64,000 bases of DNA from Flavobacterium sp. ACN6 (GTDB taxonomy: Bacteria > Bacteroidota > Bacteroidia > Flavobacteriales > Flavobacteriaceae): NCBI RefSeq assembly GCF_002304005.1, contig NZ_MRCQ01000001.1:372001-436000 (forward strand), written 5' to 3'. Positions within the stretch are counted from its first letter, which is position 1, and each line of letters begins with the position of its first letter. The translations under genes and the position numbers were made by a program. This document shows, in pieces, positions 9,941 through 18,350 of this stretch. Below the pieces are notes generated by a model. It saw only the letters and a program-made list of their open reading frames with translations. It was not told the origin of the DNA and did no database searches.

Positions 9941-9952
9941 GATTTTGTGTTT

Positions 9953-12900
9953 TTAAAATCTTAAATTAACATTAAGGCTGAAATTTCTGGTAGTTGGCAG
10001 AGATAAACTCTCCAAACCTTGAGCATTTCCAGTATTGAAAGCTGTTTCAGGATCAATATTTGGTGCATCTTTGTAAATAAAGAATAGGTTACGACCAACA
10101 GCTGTAATACTTGCTCCCTCTAATCCCAGTTTTTTAGCAAATGACTTATTGAAATTATAAGCTAGTTTTATTTCTCTCATTTTTACAAAAGTTGAGCTGT
10201 AGATATAAGCTTCACTAATGTTGTATGAAGCTTTGTAATATTCCTGAGCACTAATAACTTGAGTGTTTGGATTTCCATTATCATATACCCCGTTAAAAAT
10301 CATTCCGTCATCATAAACCGTCGTTCCTGCTGGAGGAGTTCCTGTTACTAAAGTTTTGGTAGTACCATTCAAATAGTAATTTAATCCGCCATTTTCAGCA
10401 CCACGTCCTGGAAGCGTACTAGCCAATACTCCTGTATAAGTACCTGTTCTATTTGTTCCAGAGAAAATTTCACCTCCTACACTTGCATCAACAAGAAATG
10501 ATAATTCAAGATTTTTATAAGTCAATGTATTCGTTACACCTGCTAAATAGTCTGGTGTATAATGTCCTAAAACTTTCTTTGTCGGATCGGCTTTTGGTAA
10601 ACCATTTGCTCCTACTACGATATTTCCGCTGGCGTCACGCAGATAAGCAGTTCCATAAAGTGCTCCGTAAGCCTGCCCTACAGAAGCTAATACATCAACA
10701 CCTCCAGAAGAACCTATTGTATAGTTTTGAATCTGTTTTGCATAATCCAAAATTTCTACTTTGCTTCTATTTCTAGAATAATTGGCACCAATATTCCATT
10801 TGAAGTTTTCAGTTTGAATAGGGCTTCCATCCAATTGAATTTCTATACCATTATTGTTTATTTTACCTGCATTGATTAACTGAGAGTTATAACCACTTGA
10901 TGCCGTTGTTTTAATCTCCAAAATCTGATCGAAACTATTTGTATTATAGTAAGCAACATCAAAATGCAGTCTGTTTTTCCAGAACGAAGCTTCCAAACCT
11001 ACTTCGGTTGAGCGTGTTGTTTCAGGTTTCAAGTTCTCATTTAATTTCTTTTGTGATGAGGTTTGAATTGGATTTCCATCAAATGCTGTTTGGAAATTAT
11101 AAACCGTTGCCAATTGATAAGGATCTGCATCATTTCCAACTTCAGACCATCCTCCGCGTAATTTTAAGAAATCAAGCGTATTGCTTTTAAGCTTAAATGC
11201 TTCAGATAAAATGAAACTTCCATTAACAGAAGGATAGAAATAAGAACGGTTACTGCTTGGCAATGTAGATGACCAGTCATTACGAGCTGTAAGGTTTAAA
11301 TATGCATAATTTTTATATCCTAATTGTGCAGAAGCATAAGCACTGTAAACTCTCAATCTTGACAAATAATTTGAAGAAGTCAATGGATCTCTAGAATTCG
11401 TTAGTGTATACAAATCTGGAACAGCCAGACGCGGTGCTTTTTGATAGTTGTTTGCGTCACTGTGGTTACGGATATTGAATCCAGCAAGAGCATCTAAACT
11501 AAAATCATCATTTAGATTTTTAGTATAAGTAAAAATACCTTCTGTATTTTGCTCGTTTACAGTGTAAGCATCTTCGGCATAAGATCCGAAAGGTGTTCCA
11601 TTTGTACCATATTTAATGGTGTACTTTCTACGATCATTATAATAATCAACTCCTGTACGGAATTTAAAATTAAGTCCTTCAGCCAATTTTGCATCCAAAT
11701 GAATGTCACCAATTATACGGTTACGCTGCTGGCTGGTAGTATTATAATAAGCATTCCAATATGGATTACTGTAGTAGCTGTTGTTCCAGTTCACATCTCT
11801 ATTGCTTTGCAGCTGATTGATATCGACCTGACGCCCAAACCAAAGGAACTGCAGCATTACACCAGCAGCACGGTTTCCAGACGGACCACCAGGTAAAGCT
11901 GGAGCATTAGTTGTAATATAGTTACCAGTTACCCCAACTTTTACATTTTTTGAGATTTGGTAATTCGTGTTGATTGTAAAGTTTGTTTTGTTTACTTCAC
12001 TATTAGGTACAGTTCCTAATTGTTTTTGGTTATTTACCCCTAAACGGAAATCAGATTTTTCGTCAGATCTGGCAACAGAAATACTATTATCATAAGTAAC
12101 ACCAGTATTAAAGAAGTCTTTTACATTATTAGGATGCGCAACAAAAGGTACCGCCTCGCCATTTGAGAAAAACTGTGGAATAAGACGTCCGTCCATTCTT
12201 GGGCCCCAGCTTTCATCAACACCGTCATTTACACCGCCTCCTTTACCATCTACAAAGCTAAATCTTCCGTTAGATCCTTGTCCAAATGTATTTTGAAAAC
12301 TTGGTAATGTAGCAACTTGAGAAATCGTTATTCCAGAATTTAAAGTAATTCCCAATCCTTTTTGACTTTTTCCAGATTTAGTAGTTATCAAAACAACACC
12401 ATGCGCCGCACGTGATCCGTAAAGAGCCGCCGCATTAGGTCCTTTTAATACTGTTAAGGTTTCAATATCATTCGGATTTAAATCGGCAATTGCATTTTTA
12501 AAGTCACGAGTAGCTCCACCAACACTTCCTAACTGCGAGTTATCTACAGGAACTCCATCTACTACAAATAACGGCTGGTTATTTCCTGCAATAGAAGTTT
12601 CTCCACGAATAATAATACGTGAAGATCCCATATCTCCTTGAGAATTGGTAATACGAACTCCCGCTAATTTTCCGCTAAGACTGTTTAAAAAGTTAGTTTC
12701 TTTTGTCTCTGCAATATCTTTATTTTTAAGTGCTTGAGTTGTATATCCTAAAGATTTCTTTTCTTTTGAGATACCAAGCGCAGTCACTACAACTTCTGAT
12801 AATTGATTTTGTTCTTCAGTAAGTTCAATAACCACAGCATTTTTATCGACTACAACTTCTGCTTTTTTATAACCTAAATAACTAACTATTAAAGTATAAG

Positions 12901-13129
12901 GAAATTTTTGGCCCGTTTGAAAATAAAATTTACCATCAAAATCTGTTTGAACTCCGTGCGTAGTTCCTTTTATATTAATAGAAGCGCCAATAACAGGCTC
13001 CTTAGTAACAGCATCTACTACTGTTCCTTCAAGTTTGGACTGAATTAAGGGTTTGGTTTCTTGAGCTTTAACTCCTACGGAAATCAAAAAAACACATAAC
13101 CAGATATATCTATTTAATTTTTTTTTCAT
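9953..13129 (-). CDS. SusC/RagA-type TonB-linked outer membrane transporter
   Basis: The 1058-residue protein has a signal peptide (1-22), a carboxypeptidase-regulatory-like domain (about 33-112, KLEGTVVDAVTKEPVIGASINIKGT), a TonB plug (about 118-240, including FVVDGVPVDNSQ and LKGPNAAALYGSRAAHGVVLITTKSG) and a barrel ending in Phe (FSLNVNLRF), as required for outer membrane assembly. There is no STN domain, so it is not the sigma/anti-sigma-signalling kind. It imports an oligosaccharide with SusD (8516-9940). A promoter with ideal spacing lies about 290 nt upstream, giving an unusually long leader. Confidence 0.96.
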   Translation of the reverse strand: MKKKLNRYIWLCVFLISVGVKAQETKPLIQSKLEGTVVDAVTKEPVIGASINIKGTTHGVQTDFDGKFYFQTGQKFPYTLIVSYLGYKKAEVVVDKNAVVIELTEEQNQLSEVVVTALGISKEKKSLGYTTQALKNKDIAETKETNFLNSLSGKLAGVRITNSQGDMGSSRIIIRGETSIAGNNQPLFVVDGVPVDNSQLGSVGGATRDFKNAIADLNPNDIETLTVLKGPNAAALYGSRAAHGVVLITTKSGKSQKGLGITLNSGITISQVATLPSFQNTFGQGSNGRFSFVDGKGGGVNDGVDESWGPRMDGRLIPQFFSNGEAVPFVAHPNNVKDFFNTGVTYDNSISVARSDEKSDFRLGVNNQKQLGTVPNSEVNKTNFTINTNYQISKNVKVGVTGNYITTNAPALPGGPSGNRAAGVMLQFLWFGRQVDINQLQSNRDVNWNNSYYSNPYWNAYYNTTSQQRNRIIGDIHLDAKLAEGLNFKFRTGVDYYNDRRKYTIKYGTNGTPFGSYAEDAYTVNEQNTEGIFTYTKNLNDDFSLDALAGFNIRNHSDANNYQKAPRLAVPDLYTLTNSRDPLTSSNYLSRLRVYSAYASAQLGYKNYAYLNLTARNDWSSTLPSSNRSYFYPSVNGSFILSEAFKLKSNTLDFLKLRGGWSEVGNDADPYQLATVYNFQTAFDGNPIQTSSQKKLNENLKPETTRSTEVGLEASFWKNRLHFDVAYYNTNSFDQILEIKTTASSGYNSQLINAGKINNNGIEIQLDGSPIQTENFKWNIGANYSRNRSKVEILDYAKQIQNYTIGSSGGVDVLASVGQAYGALYGTAYLRDASGNIVVGANGLPKADPTKKVLGHYTPDYLAGVTNTLTYKNLELSFLVDASVGGEIFSGTNRTGTYTGVLASTLPGRGAENGGLNYYLNGTTKTLVTGTPPAGTTVYDDGMIFNGVYDNGNPNTQVISAQEYYKASYNISEAYIYSSTFVKMREIKLAYNFNKSFAKKLGLEGASITAVGRNLFFIYKDAPNIDPETAFNTGNAQGLESLSLPTTRNFSLNVNLRF

Positions 13130-13428
13130 TATTTTATTTTAGTTTAAAAAATAAGGAGATTCCAAAATGAACTTATTCTACTTTCGATTTCCTTATAGAG
13201 ATGTACAATTTCTTTAAGCTTTGCAATTTCTGCCGTAACAGAAATGTTTTATCTGCAGCACATTCGTTTTTTCATTTCTTTTTTTTTTTTGATTACTATT
13301 ATTTTTGGCCTATGCAATACTTCAATTCTTCAGGGCTTTTAGATTTTTTTTTCAATCATTTAGAAAGAGTAAATTATTCTAATCTCAATATTTACAATAC
13401 ATTTTTAAACTCTACTAATTTGATAGAA
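13130..13428 (-). promoter_or_regulatory. Long 5' leader of the susC-susD transcript
   Basis: If the promoter at 13429-13459 is used, this stretch is transcribed but untranslated. On the reverse strand it contains a small hairpin (TTTCTG/CAGAAA, 13227-13244), a run of A residues around 13275-13290, and a short ATG frame that would encode MKKRMCCR. A forward-strand reading frame here (13201-13437) is low-complexity, Phe-rich and not credible. Confidence 0.5.
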
Positions 13429-13459
13429 CAAAAGTAAATTAAAAATTGAAGTTCCCAAA
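13429..13459 (-). promoter_or_regulatory. Promoter of the susC-susD operon
   Basis: Reverse strand: TTTG (13459-13456), 19 nt, TACTTTTG (13436-13429), matching the Bacteroidota consensus exactly in both boxes and spacing. The transcript would begin near 13422. Confidence 0.7.
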
Positions 13460-13652
13460 TTTTAATTTAATTTTTTGAAAAAAAAATGTTAACAAAAACG
13501 TTTTAGTAATTTCAAATCATTAAAAACAAGTCAGTTAATAGATTTAGGAATTTCCAGCATTCTGTAAGATTTTTTTTAGCTGAAAGAATAAAAATTATAA
13601 ATAAGTTCTTTAAGATTAAAACCGATTAAACCATCAAAAGCATTTTTTTGCT

Positions 13653-13660
13653 TATTTTTG
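13653..13660 (+). promoter_or_regulatory. -7 promoter element for the DUF763 gene
   Basis: TATTTTTG lies 15 nt before the ATG at 13676. No -33 TTG at ordinary spacing was found, so this is a half-promoter match. Confidence 0.45.
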
Positions 13661-13675
13661 TAGAAATACTATCAA

Positions 13676-14899
13676 ATGAAGCGTTCTGGTACAGCTGATC
13701 TTCCACTACATTATGGACAAGTTCCATTATGGCTTTCCGAACGAATGGCTAAACTCGGTCTTGCAATTGTCGAAACTATTGCAATGGAATTTTCTACTGC
13801 TGAGGTTATAAGCAAGCTGAGTAATCCTTTTTGGTTTCAAAGTTTTGGTGCGGTAATGGGAATGGACTGGCACTCGTCTGGAATTACAACTTCTGTACTT
13901 GGAGCGTTAAAAAAATCTGTAAATCCGCATTCAAAAGAATTGGGAATTTATATTTGCGGCGGTAAGGGAAAATATTCCATGTTAACACCACAGGAACTTT
14001 TATTTGTAGGCGAAAAAACGGGACTTGATGGTATTAATTTAGCTAACTGCAGCAGACTTACTGCGAAAGTAGACAATACAGCAATTCAGGATGGTTTTCA
14101 ATTGTATCAGCACAGTTTTATTGTAGATAATAAAGGACAATGGGCTGTTATTCAGCAGGGAATGAACCCTAATTCTCAAACAGCCAGAAGGTACCATTGG
14201 CACTCACAGGATTTAAAATCTTTTATAGAAGAACCTCATACTTTTATTTATGGCGAAAATCAAGGCAGTATCTTAAATCTTACTGCTCAGGCGGCCTCAA
14301 AATCAAGAGATGGTATTTTAGAATTATGCAAAGAATCTCCAACAAAAATCATGAAAGAAATGCAGTATCTCGCAATGCCGGCGCATCATGATGTTAGAAT
14401 GGAAGATGTAAATATGAAAAGACTTGGCGCAATGCTTTGGGCAACGCATGAGAATAAACCAGAAGATTTTGAAGAATTATTACTTTTAAAGGGAATGGGA
14501 CCAAGAGCTTTGCAGTCGTTAGCATTGGTAAGCGAAGTAATATACGGCACTCCTACCCGATTTGAAGATCCTGCCCGTTTTTCATTCGCTCACGGAGGAA
14601 AAGACGGACATCCATTTCCTGTGCCTGTAAAAATATACGATGAAACGATTGATACTTTACAGAGAGCTATAAATCGCGCTAAAATTGGTAATTCTGATAA
14701 AATGAATGCTATTCAAAAATTGTCTGAAATCTCTAGAAAAGCAGAACAGAATTTTACACCCAATTCTAATTTTGATGCACTGATTCAAAAAGAAAGAAAT
14801 GAATCGCACTTGTATGGAGGAAAAACCATTTTTGGAGATGCTAAACCTCCTAAAAAGAAACCTATCAATCCAAATAACAATCAGCTTGAATTGTTTTAA
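13676..14899 (+). CDS. DUF763 domain protein
   Basis: The 407-residue protein matches the DUF763 family (PF05559), starting with the conserved MKRSGTADLPLHYGQVP and containing VMGMDWHSSGITTSV and PAHHDVRMEDVNMKRL. A helix-hairpin-helix-like stretch LLLKGMGPRALQSLALVSEVIYG (about 271-293) and FSFAHGGKDGHPFPVPVKIYDETI follow. No signal peptide. The HhH-like motif hints at nucleic-acid binding and the family is sometimes placed with DNA-processing genes, but the biochemical role is not established. The C-terminus is Lys/Pro/Asn-rich and may be disordered. It is a single gene with its own likely promoter and terminator. Confidence 0.93.
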   Translation: MKRSGTADLPLHYGQVPLWLSERMAKLGLAIVETIAMEFSTAEVISKLSNPFWFQSFGAVMGMDWHSSGITTSVLGALKKSVNPHSKELGIYICGGKGKYSMLTPQELLFVGEKTGLDGINLANCSRLTAKVDNTAIQDGFQLYQHSFIVDNKGQWAVIQQGMNPNSQTARRYHWHSQDLKSFIEEPHTFIYGENQGSILNLTAQAASKSRDGILELCKESPTKIMKEMQYLAMPAHHDVRMEDVNMKRLGAMLWATHENKPEDFEELLLLKGMGPRALQSLALVSEVIYGTPTRFEDPARFSFAHGGKDGHPFPVPVKIYDETIDTLQRAINRAKIGNSDKMNAIQKLSEISRKAEQNFTPNSNFDALIQKERNESHLYGGKTIFGDAKPPKKKPINPNNNQLELF

Positions 14900-14935
14900 G
14901 GATTAAAACTGCAAACTTCATAAAAGCATTAAACG

Positions 14936-14975
14936 AAAAAAACCTCTAGAATCAGATGATCTTAGAGGTTTATAA
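14936..14975. terminator. Bidirectional terminator
   Basis: AAACCTCTA (14940-14948) pairs with TAGAGGTTT (14963-14971), flanked by A-rich and T-rich sequence, between the convergent genes ending at 14899 and 15001. Confidence 0.75.
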
Positions 14976-15000
14976 ATTTTAGTCTGAAATATTTCAAATA

Positions 15001-15447
15001 TTACAAATCGTTGAATTCGTGTAAAGATTTTAATGTACCTTCATAAAATAAGATTGCAGCAATAAGATTTCCTTTATCGGAATACGGCATCATTTTTCTT
15101 TGAAAATCTACTGTAGTATCTAAGAAAGTTGTAGTACCAACTGCTTGGTTATCTAAAATCTTTTTATGATCACTATCATCTGGAATACCTAAGTCTGACA
15201 TTGTAACACCTGGTTTAGTAACCAAAGCGATGTAAGGTAAAGTTTTTACTAAAACTTTAATACGTTCAATGTACAATTCCAAAAGTTCTCCTTTTTGCAT
15301 ACCGCTTAATTCTTTTTGATCGTGGTATTTACGGATAATAGCTGTTGTACTGATAATACTTCTTGGGGCATTTTTTGCTTGTGCTGATATAGCACCAGTT
15401 GTCAAGAAGAAAAGTAAACTTAATAATAAAGTAATGTTGCTTTTCAT
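15001..15447 (-). CDS. Small secreted protein of unknown function
   Basis: The 148-residue product has a signal peptide (MKSNITLLLSLLFFLTTGAISAQ) and a mature, mostly helical domain of about 125 residues with no cysteines in the mature part (KGELLELYIERIKVLVKTLPYIAL; DLGIPDDSDHKKILDNQ). No family was recognised. The start is well supported: a perfect-spacing promoter lies 30 nt upstream. It is bounded by a terminator and stands as a single-gene transcript. Periplasmic location is the only safe inference. Confidence 0.8.
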   Translation of the reverse strand: MKSNITLLLSLLFFLTTGAISAQAKNAPRSIISTTAIIRKYHDQKELSGMQKGELLELYIERIKVLVKTLPYIALVTKPGVTMSDLGIPDDSDHKKILDNQAVGTTTFLDTTVDFQRKMMPYSDKGNLIAAILFYEGTLKSLHEFNDL

Positions 15448-15476
15448 TTTTATGTAAATTGGGTTGTTGATTAAAA

Positions 15477-15506
15477 CAAAAATATATAAATTAAGTTAAA
15501 TTACAA
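15477..15506 (-). promoter_or_regulatory. Promoter of the 15001-15447 gene
   Basis: Reverse strand TTG (15506-15504), 19 nt, TATTTTTG (15484-15477): a textbook flavobacterial promoter. Predicted transcription start about 15470. Confidence 0.75.
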
Positions 15507-15573
15507 GTTTATTGTTTTCTTTTTTTTTGAAAACTTTAACAATAAGCACTGTAGTAGTCTGTAATTGAGATTA

Positions 15574-16251
15574 TTAATACGACTGAACTATTTTAGGAAT
15601 ATTTGCCATTTCTTCAGCAGGCCTTATTATTCTAAAACGTCCCGGATATTTGATATAAATACTTTTTTTGTTGCCGTAATAATCCATAAACTCCTCACAC
15701 ACAAACACTGCATGAGCTTTTGACCATGCCACAACACCGCAATATTCGCTTCCAGACTCTCTTTTTAATTTTTGAATTTGTTTGCCTACAGAAAAACCTA
15801 AATATTTATAAATCGTCGGAGTGTACACCGTACCGTCTTCTAAATCTTCTAAAGCTTTTTCAAAAGTTGCTTCTTTATCAACAATCTGTTTGTATTTTGC
15901 CATTACTGCGTAGGTCAAAATAGCATAATCGGTTATTTTTTCTGTGTCGCAATTGTCTTTAATATATACGAATCCTGCAGAAATTTTAGCGGTGTTAATT
16001 TCATCATTATTTAAATTAAATGATGCATTATTCTTTAAGGTAATTTTTAGTGAACTATCGTTTATTTTTTCGGTTGTAAAGAGATTATCCAATCCGTAAA
16101 CGTTTAATGAAGCCTTAATGAAAGCAATGGATGAACAATTGGTGCGTTCTCCTTGTTTAAAGCTTTCGAATATTTTATCTGAACTTAATTGGGAATAAGA
16201 ATTGGAATAGGCAAAGATTAAAAATAAAAATATCGAAGTGACAGATTTCAT
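15574..16251 (-). CDS. Secreted protein, possible papain/calpain-like cysteine peptidase
   Basis: The 225-residue protein has a signal peptide (cleavage near SYS-QLS, residue 20). After it, Cys39 sits at the start of a helix (TNCSSIAFIKASLNVYG), His180 begins a strand (KAHAVFVCEEF) and Asn194 follows in YYGNKK. This Cys...His...Asn order and the helix/strand setting resemble papain-fold enzymes such as calpains. No family motif is complete, so catalysis is inference; the alternative is an orphan secreted protein with a structural fold only. A reverse-strand TAGATTTG at 16314-16307 may be its -7 element. Transcribed alone. Confidence 0.75.
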   Translation of the reverse strand: MKSVTSIFLFLIFAYSNSYSQLSSDKIFESFKQGERTNCSSIAFIKASLNVYGLDNLFTTEKINDSSLKITLKNNASFNLNNDEINTAKISAGFVYIKDNCDTEKITDYAILTYAVMAKYKQIVDKEATFEKALEDLEDGTVYTPTIYKYLGFSVGKQIQKLKRESGSEYCGVVAWSKAHAVFVCEEFMDYYGNKKSIYIKYPGRFRIIRPAEEMANIPKIVQSY

Positions 16252-16306
16252 TGTTTTTAAATTTTATAATTGTTTCCCAAAGGATGTTTTTGGAAAATAA
16301 ACATTA

Positions 16307-16314
16307 CAAATCTA
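16307..16314 (-). promoter_or_regulatory. -7 promoter element for the 15574-16251 gene
   Basis: TAGATTTG on the reverse strand, about 56 nt before the ATG; no -33 TTG at normal distance. Confidence 0.4.
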
Positions 16315-16402
16315 TAAAAATCGTCGCATAGTTGTTTTGAACTTCTCAATTTTTATCCACAAAATGTAAAAGAAAATCCAATTAATTGAAATATGGCAAA
16401 TT

Positions 16403-16433
16403 AAAAAGTCCCAAATAGAATTTGGGACTTTTT
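16403..16433. terminator. Intrinsic terminator after the 16439-16642 gene
   Basis: AAAAAGTCCCAAA (16403-16415) and TTTGGGACTTTTT (16421-16433) form a perfect 13-bp stem with a TAGAA loop, 5 nt past the stop of the reverse-strand gene. Confidence 0.9.
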
Positions 16434-16438
16434 ACAAT

Positions 16439-16642
16439 TTATTTTTTTTCTTCGTTATTTAACTTATCGTCAAAGTCAGGTTCTTCACCTTTAAACTTCT
16501 TAGTATCAACATCATAATTTTCATCATTTGTTAAAACTTCATCATGATCTTTATATTGATGTTTTCTCATATCACTTCGATCGCTTCGATTATCAGAATT
16601 ACTATTTTTAGTGATATTCTGATTTTGATTATTTGCTTTCAT
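16439..16642 (-). CDS. Small, highly hydrophilic, probably disordered protein
   Basis: The 67-residue product is almost entirely polar, rich in Asn, Asp, Lys and Glu (DMRKHQYKDHDEVLTND; FKGEEPDFDDKLNNEEKK), with no cysteine and almost no hydrophobic residues. It has no signal peptide or transmembrane segment. It is followed directly by a strong terminator, which supports it as a real gene. Similar short hydrophilic proteins in this phylum are often stress-linked, but nothing here shows that. No family recognised. Confidence 0.65.
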   Translation of the reverse strand: MKANNQNQNITKNSNSDNRSDRSDMRKHQYKDHDEVLTNDENYDVDTKKFKGEEPDFDDKLNNEEKK

Positions 16643-16736
16643 AATTTCTAAGTTTTAATTTTTACTAAATTACTTCACTGCCAGCACTTAACACTTATAT
16701 AATCATTTTTAAAAGTTATAAAATACCACCATATCA

Positions 16737-16767
16737 TTTGCATCAGGAATCTTTTACTTTAAATTTG
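16737..16767 (+). promoter_or_regulatory. Promoter of the FAD monooxygenase gene, lying inside the longest open frame
   Basis: TTTG (16737-16740), 19 nt, TAAATTTG (16760-16767). Both boxes and spacing match the consensus. The TTG triplet of the -33 box is also the first possible start of the open frame, which therefore would lie upstream of the transcript start (about 16774). Confidence 0.65.
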
Positions 16768-16800
16768 CATCTATTAAAGATCAGTGCTAAAAAAGTGAAA

Positions 16801-18258
16801 GTGAAAAAAAATGAAATAGAAAAAACCAGCTGGACTATTTGCGAAGAATGTCAAGGAAGAGGTAAAAAAAGCCGCAGACTGAGCAAGAAAATCCGACTTG
16901 AATATCAAACAGCACTTGATGAGTTTGAAAAATCAAATGGCGAAGGAAGAGCTCCTGTTCGTCCTAAAGCACATCTTTATACCTGTTTAAACTGTAACGG
17001 ATCTGGATTAACCGTTGCTGAAAGTCATCCTATCGCTGATGCAGAAAATTATCCACAAGTCGCTATTATTGGCGCTGGAATTGGAGGTGTGGCCTTGGCA
17101 CTAGCCTGTCTGCATCGCGGCATTCCATTTACACTTTACGAGCGTGATCTTAATTTTGCTGCTCGATCTCAAGGCTATGGGCTTACTTTACAGCAGGCAA
17201 GCAAAGCCATTGAAGGACTGGGTGTTTTTTCTTTAGAAGATAAAGTAATTTCGACAAGACATTTAGTTCACACCACAGATGGAAAAGTAATTGGAGAATG
17301 GGGAATTAGAAAGTGGCTGGAAGCTACAGCAAAAACCACTGTCAAACGCACGAATATGCATATTGCGCGACAATCGCTGCGATTAGCCATGTTGGAACAG
17401 CTTGGCGGTCATGATACTGTAAAATGGGGACATCAATTAATTGATTTTAAACCAGGCGAAGATCAAAGCTTAAATCTTAATTTTGATGTAAATGGAGAAA
17501 TTAAGAGTTTTAAAGCAGATCTTGTTGTTGGAGCCGATGGTATCCGCAGTTCTGTTCGCAAACTCGTGATTGGCGATGCCGCTAGTCCGCTGCGTTATCT
17601 GGATTGCATTGTGATACTCGGAATTTGTCCTCTAAAAAATTTAGAAGGTTTTACGAGTTCTCTATTAGATTCTGCTACCGTATTTCAAACTGCAAATGGC
17701 AACGAACGAATCTATATGATGCCTTATACTTCTGACTCCATAATGTGGCAGCTCAGTTTTCCGATGTCCGAAAAAGAAGCGAAAGAATTAAGTGCTCAAG
17801 GACCGCAGGCATTAAAAGAAGAAGCCTGCAGAAGAACGCAGTGGCACGATCCTATTCCGCAGATTTTGAAGGCTACCGCCGCAGATAAAATTTCTGGATA
17901 TCCTGTTTATGATCGAGACTTACTTCAAGCAGCATTTCTCAATAATGCGGGTCCAGTAACTTTAATTGGTGATGCGGCGCATCCAATGAGTCCGTTCAAG
18001 GGACAAGGTGCCAATCAAGCTTTATTAGATGCACTTACACTGGCTCGAGGCATTTCAAAAAAATGCAAACCATTATCTCAATGGCGAAAAGCTGGAATTA
18101 GAGAAAGTGTTTTAAAGGAATTCGAAGCTGAAATGCTGGAACGCAGTGCGGTAAAAGTAAAAGATTCTGCAGATGCCGCTCAATTCCTGCACTCTGAGGT
18201 TGTACTTCATGAAGGCGATGAACCAAGAGGACGTTGTTTAAAGAAAAAAGACATTTAA
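16801..18258 (+). CDS. FAD-dependent monooxygenase with N-terminal zinc-knuckle segment
   Basis: The frame is open from a TTG at 16738, but a promoter overlaps that point, so GTG at 16801 (or 16795) is the more likely start, giving 485 residues. Residues 14-70 contain two CxxCxGxG knuckles (CEECQGRG and CLNCNGSG), like half of the DnaJ zinc centre, separated by a charged helix. From about residue 85 there is a PHBH/TetX-type flavoprotein: Rossmann GAGIGG (91-96), DLVVGADGIRSSVR, and LIGDAAHPMSPFKGQGAN. It should hydroxylate or oxidise an aromatic or antibiotic-like substrate with NAD(P)H. The knuckle fusion is unusual for this enzyme family. Substrate not inferable. Confidence 0.88.
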   Translation: MKKNEIEKTSWTICEECQGRGKKSRRLSKKIRLEYQTALDEFEKSNGEGRAPVRPKAHLYTCLNCNGSGLTVAESHPIADAENYPQVAIIGAGIGGVALALACLHRGIPFTLYERDLNFAARSQGYGLTLQQASKAIEGLGVFSLEDKVISTRHLVHTTDGKVIGEWGIRKWLEATAKTTVKRTNMHIARQSLRLAMLEQLGGHDTVKWGHQLIDFKPGEDQSLNLNFDVNGEIKSFKADLVVGADGIRSSVRKLVIGDAASPLRYLDCIVILGICPLKNLEGFTSSLLDSATVFQTANGNERIYMMPYTSDSIMWQLSFPMSEKEAKELSAQGPQALKEEACRRTQWHDPIPQILKATAADKISGYPVYDRDLLQAAFLNNAGPVTLIGDAAHPMSPFKGQGANQALLDALTLARGISKKCKPLSQWRKAGIRESVLKEFEAEMLERSAVKVKDSADAAQFLHSEVVLHEGDEPRGRCLKKKDI

Positions 18259-18277
18259 AAAACAATATTTATAAAAA

Positions 18278-18320
18278 AGACAAAAGCCCATTCCTATTAC
18301 GGTTTGGGCTTTTGTGTCTT
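18278..18320. terminator. Bidirectional terminator
   Basis: CAAAAGCCCA (18281-18290) pairs with TGGGCTTTTG (18305-18314), with further AAGA/TCTT pairing outside, between convergent genes. Confidence 0.85.
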
Positions 18321-18350
18321 ACAACTTGATTGATTTTTTTGTACTAATTT

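Noticed and set aside
10453..11896. Several forward open frames inside the SusC gene (10453-10776, 10939-11190, 11549-11896)
   Set aside because: They run antisense to an intact SusC with clear domains and have no protein-like composition.
13201..13437. 78-residue forward reading frame upstream of DUF763
   Set aside because: Phe/Tyr-rich low-complexity translation of the AT-rich susC leader; it overlaps the reverse-strand promoter and leader and resembles no protein.
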